Made by a program: the position numbers and the translations under genes. A model generated the notes under the pieces. It was not told the origin of the DNA. It did not search any database and saw only the letters and a list, made by a program, of their open reading frames with translations. A DNA stretch of 7,402 bases, taken from Streptococcaceae bacterium. Its GTDB lineage: Bacteria > Bacillota > Bacilli > Lactobacillales > Streptococcaceae. Below are positions 6,253 through 7,402 of this stretch, piece by piece; the stretch's first letter is position 1; the number at the start of each line of letters is the position of its first letter. The DNA is taken from positions 1 through 7,402 of the forward strand of contig JAISYB010000195.1 in the NCBI GenBank assembly GCA_031270215.1, in the 5' to 3' direction.

Positions 6253-7402
6253 TTATTTCGCTTCGTACCAATTTCTACCAAAATTACTATCTGCGACTAA
6301 GGGAACCGAAAGCTTGGTCGCGTTTTCCATAGTTTCCTTGACAACCTTGTCTAATATCTCAAGCTCGTCTTGCGGCACTTCAAAGATAACCTCATCATGA
6401 ACCTGCAAAAGCATTTGTGCTTTTAGACCGAGAGAGTCAATCTGCTCGTCTAAACGTATCATTGCAACCTTTAGAATATCCGCAGCGCTGCCTTGGATTG
6501 GCGTATTAATTGCTGTTCTCTCGGCAAAGCTTCTTCGATTGAAATTTTTAGAATTAATTTCAGTAATTTCTCTGCGCCGATGGAATAACGTTTCAACATA
6601 ACCATTATCACGCGCATATCGAACGATAGCTTCCATGTAATTTTTAATCCCCGGATATTTTTCAAAGTAAGTTTTAATATAGCTGGCTGCTTCACTGCGA
6701 GAAATATTAAGATTCTCTGCTAAGCCATAGTCTGAAATGCCGTAGACAACTCCAAAATTGACCGCTTTTGCCTTACGTCTAGCATTGCTATCAACATCCT
6801 CTTTTTTCTCAATTCCAAAGACCCGCATGGCTGTCGCTGAATGAATATCCTGTTTTTCTTCAAAGGCTTGGCGCAAGTGTTCATCTCCTGAAATATCTGC
6901 CAAAACACGCAGCTCAATCTGCGAGTAATCCGACGAATAAATCAAGCCATCTTCAAATGACGGCAAAAATGCTTCGCGAACACGCCGACCTTCCTTAATC
7001 CGAATCGGGATATTTTGCAGATTTGGATCAACCGAACTCAAGCGCCCAGTCGTTGTTAAGGTTTGAATATAACGTGTATGTACCTTGCCATCTTCTCCAA
7101 CCACCTTCAACAAGCCCTCAAGATAAGTAGATAAAATTTTAGCAATCTGACGATACTTCAAGATATAGGCAACAATTGGCGCTCTTGGCGCTAGCTTTTC
7201 CAGAACATCAACCGCCGTTGAATAACCCGTCTTAGTCTTCTTAATAGGAGGTAGATTAAGTCGTTCAAACAAAATCACTGCTAATTGCTTCGGAGACTTA
7301 ATATTAAATACCTCACCTGCTAAGTCATAAATCTCCAGCTCAATCGCTTTTAAAATCTCAGAATACTCGGCTTTCATCTGCTCTAGCTTATCTGTATCCA
7401 CC
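6253..7402 (-). CDS. polA: DNA polymerase I, C-terminal polymerase domain (5' end outside the window)
   Basis: The visible 382 codons encode the palm, fingers and part of the thumb of family A DNA polymerase I, which fills gaps and replaces RNA primers in replication and repair. Full-length Bacillus-type enzymes have about 880 residues; the 5' nuclease and 3'-5' exonuclease-like regions lie beyond the right edge. Within the visible part, TTTGRLSSVDPNLQNIP (116-132) is followed by motif A DYSQIELR (158-165), with the metal-binding aspartate D158. Motif B on the O-helix is RRKAKAVNFGVVYG (208-221), with the usual Phe at 216. The tract RSFAERTAINTPIQGSAAD (290-308) precedes motif C VHDE (334-337), with the second catalytic aspartate D336. 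The C-terminus GRNWYEAK matches the family end. The first visible codon (GTG at 7401) is internal, not a start. No frameshift is seen. The neighbour divIB is unusual for polA. Confidence 0.97.
   Translation of the reverse strand, partial: VDTDKLEQMKAEYSEILKAIELEIYDLAGEVFNIKSPKQLAVILFERLNLPPIKKTKTGYSTAVDVLEKLAPRAPIVAYILKYRQIAKILSTYLEGLLKVVGEDGKVHTRYIQTLTTTGRLSSVDPNLQNIPIRIKEGRRVREAFLPSFEDGLIYSSDYSQIELRVLADISGDEHLRQAFEEKQDIHSATAMRVFGIEKKEDVDSNARRKAKAVNFGVVYGISDYGLAENLNISRSEAASYIKTYFEKYPGIKNYMEAIVRYARDNGYVETLFHRRREITEINSKNFNRRSFAERTAINTPIQGSAADILKVAMIRLDEQIDSLGLKAQMLLQVHDEVIFEVPQDELEILDKVVKETMENATKLSVPLVADSNFGRNWYEAK

Noticed and set aside
6233..6281. Longer divIB reading from TTG 6281 overlapping polA by 29 nt
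   Set aside because: There is no ribosome binding site before 6281, whereas GGAGG lies properly before the TTG at 6233 and family similarity starts after 6233.
1..7402. Mobile element, CRISPR array, tRNA or rRNA genes, or a novel defence-type system
   Set aside because: No transposase, integrase, regularly spaced repeats, cloverleaf or rRNA-like sequence was seen; nearly all of the window is accounted for by conserved division genes and polA.

Overview
The window is a compact chromosomal block from a low-GC Gram-positive bacterium, and every supported gene lies on the minus strand. The proteins (FtsZ, FtsA, a DivIB-type FtsQ, SepF, YlmE/YggS, YlmG/YggT, YlmH and a Bacillus-type DNA polymerase I) and the strong GGAGG ribosome binding sites point to Firmicutes. 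The FtsA and FtsZ sequences look most like Lactobacillales, probably Lactobacillaceae in the broad sense. That placement rests on recalled family resemblance, not on a search.

In transcription order (high to low coordinates) the layout is: the 3' part of polA (6253-7402, running off the window); divIB/ftsQ (5328-6233, TTG start, 19 nt after polA); an AT-rich gap of about 220 nt with a long imperfect palindrome and a candidate promoter; ftsA (3749-5104); ftsZ (2463-3734); ylmE (1785-2453); sepF (1043-1717); ylmG (742-1011); a 100-nt gap with a hairpin; ylmH (83-640); and a clear Rho-independent terminator (14-43). From ftsA to ylmH the order is that of the classical dcw cluster downstream arm.

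The genes work together at mid-cell. FtsZ polymerises into the Z-ring, FtsA and SepF tether it to the membrane, and DivIB joins the later divisome that controls septal peptidoglycan synthesis. YlmG is a small membrane protein of the same cluster, YlmE is a PLP-homeostasis protein, and YlmH is an RNA/ribosome-associated protein. PolA (replication and repair) is not normally part of this cluster.

The main oddities are two. First, YlmH stops at the boundary before its S4 RNA-binding domain and is followed about 40 nt later by a terminator, so the usual C-terminal domain is absent and no divIVA follows in the same transcript. Second, polA sits directly upstream of ftsQ where murG is usual, suggesting the dcw cluster has been split. 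No mobile element, tRNA, rRNA, CRISPR array or novel multi-gene system is visible; most of the window is ordinary conserved housekeeping sequence.
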